DNA of 5,823 nt from Hyphomicrobiales bacterium. GTDB lineage: Bacteria > Pseudomonadota > Alphaproteobacteria > Rhizobiales > Aestuariivirgaceae. This document shows positions 5,377 through 5,823 of this stretch, piece by piece. The notes under the pieces were generated by a model. That model was given only the letters and a program-made list of their open reading frames with translations. It had not been told where the DNA came from and made no database searches. The position numbers and the translations under genes were made by a program. Positions within the stretch are counted from its first letter, which is position 1. Each line of letters begins with the position of its first letter. The stretch lies in the NCBI GenBank assembly GCA_003151375.1, contig PLXI01000090.1:6294-12116 (forward strand). Direction: 5' to 3'.

Positions 5377-5823
5377 ATGGCAAAAATTACCATTCAGGAT
5401 GTAGCCCAGAAGGCTGGCGTTTCAGTTGCGACCATAGATCGGGTTTTGAACCACAGGCCCGGCGTAAAAGTGCGCACGGTTGAAAAAGTTGAATCCGCCA
5501 TTCGTGAGCTCAACTATCAACCGGACCGGATAGCTGCCCGCCTTGCCAGAGGCCGTGAATATCGCTTTTGGTTTGTGCTGCCCAATACGGCCGGCGAGTT
5601 TATGAACCGCATTTCCGATGAAGTTGAAGCTGCAGCCAAGCGCATGTCGGGTGAACGCGTCTCAATCATGGTGAAACGCGTTGATGTGTTTGATGGAAGA
5701 CTTTTGGCCAATGTTCTTGATGGTTTGGAAGATGGCATAGATGGCGTGGCCGTGGTGGCGCTTGACCATCCGGCGGTGCGTGAATCCATCAACACACTCG
5801 TGGCCAAGGGCATCTCCGTGGTG
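5377..5823 (+). CDS. LacI-family transcriptional regulator, N-terminal 149 residues (3' part outside window)
   Basis: The frame is open from ATG 5377 to the window edge. Residues 4-25 (ITIQDVAQKAGVSVATIDRVLN) form the LacI-type helix-turn-helix. NYQPDRIAARLARG (46-59) is the hinge helix, with Leu56 at the position of the minor-groove-inserting leucine of LacI. From residue 62 (YRFWFVLPNTAGEFMNRI) the periplasmic-binding-protein-like effector domain begins. The recognition helix carries Asp21 (IDRVLN) where most LacI members have Ser (VSRVLN). Such proteins bind palindromic operators as dimers and respond to small molecules, most often sugars but also other catabolic substrates. It is divergent from hyuA across 60 bases, so control of hyuAB, and perhaps of the facing operon, is a reasonable inference. 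AAAGG at 5368-5372 is a weak ribosome binding site 4 bases before the ATG. Confidence 0.92.
   Translation, partial: MAKITIQDVAQKAGVSVATIDRVLNHRPGVKVRTVEKVESAIRELNYQPDRIAARLARGREYRFWFVLPNTAGEFMNRISDEVEAAAKRMSGERVSIMVKRVDVFDGRLLANVLDGLEDGIDGVAVVALDHPAVRESINTLVAKGISVV

Noticed and set aside
5517..5813. 98-codon minus-strand open frame opposite the LacI-family gene
   Set aside because: Low-complexity Ser/Thr/Arg-rich translation, antisense to a clear LacI hinge and effector domain.
1..5823. tRNA, rRNA, riboswitch, CRISPR, insertion sequence or phage features
   Set aside because: Nearly all bases are in recognised coding regions; I saw no arrays, terminal repeats with transposase, or structured RNA outside them.

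Overview
The window looks like part of a catabolic locus from a proteobacterium, most likely an alphaproteobacterium of the Hyphomicrobiales/Rhizobiales type. The basis is mid-range GC with mixed third-position codon use, dense packing with short overlaps, and a LacI-family regulator whose recognition region reads ATIDRVLN, a form I associate with that group. This placement is an inference from style and was not tested by search.

Layout: (1) Positions 1-111 (+) are the last 36 codons of a xanthine dehydrogenase/aldehyde oxidase-type molybdopterin-binding subunit. (2) Positions 104-355 (+) encode a small MoaD/ThiS-like ubiquitin-fold protein ending in Gly-Gly; its GTG start overlaps the stop of the Mo subunit. 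(3) Positions 379-1611 (+) encode kynureninase with all expected PLP-site residues. These three genes form one tightly packed forward operon. (4) The complement of 3235-5316 and of 1604-3238 encodes HyuA and HyuB, the two subunits of an ATP-dependent hydantoinase/oxoprolinase-type enzyme. They are joined by a 4-base ATGA overlap, and the hyuB tail runs 8 bases into the tail of kynU. (5) From 5377 (+) to the window edge lies the first 149 codons of a LacI-family repressor, divergent from hyuA across a 60-base gap that holds a perfect 6+6 inverted repeat and a consensus -35 hexamer.

How the genes may work together (inference): molybdenum hydroxylases convert N-heteroaromatic rings to lactams, HyuA/HyuB-type enzymes open lactams with ATP, and kynureninase cleaves the side chain of an ortho-aminophenyl-keto amino acid to give an anthranilate plus alanine. 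A locus holding all three, with a LacI regulator, suggests breakdown of an indole-, quinoline- or other N-heterocyclic compound. The substrate cannot be read from the sequence. The MoaD-like protein between the Mo enzyme and kynureninase is the least explained component. No RNA genes, mobile elements, CRISPR arrays or non-coding stretches over 300 bases are present.
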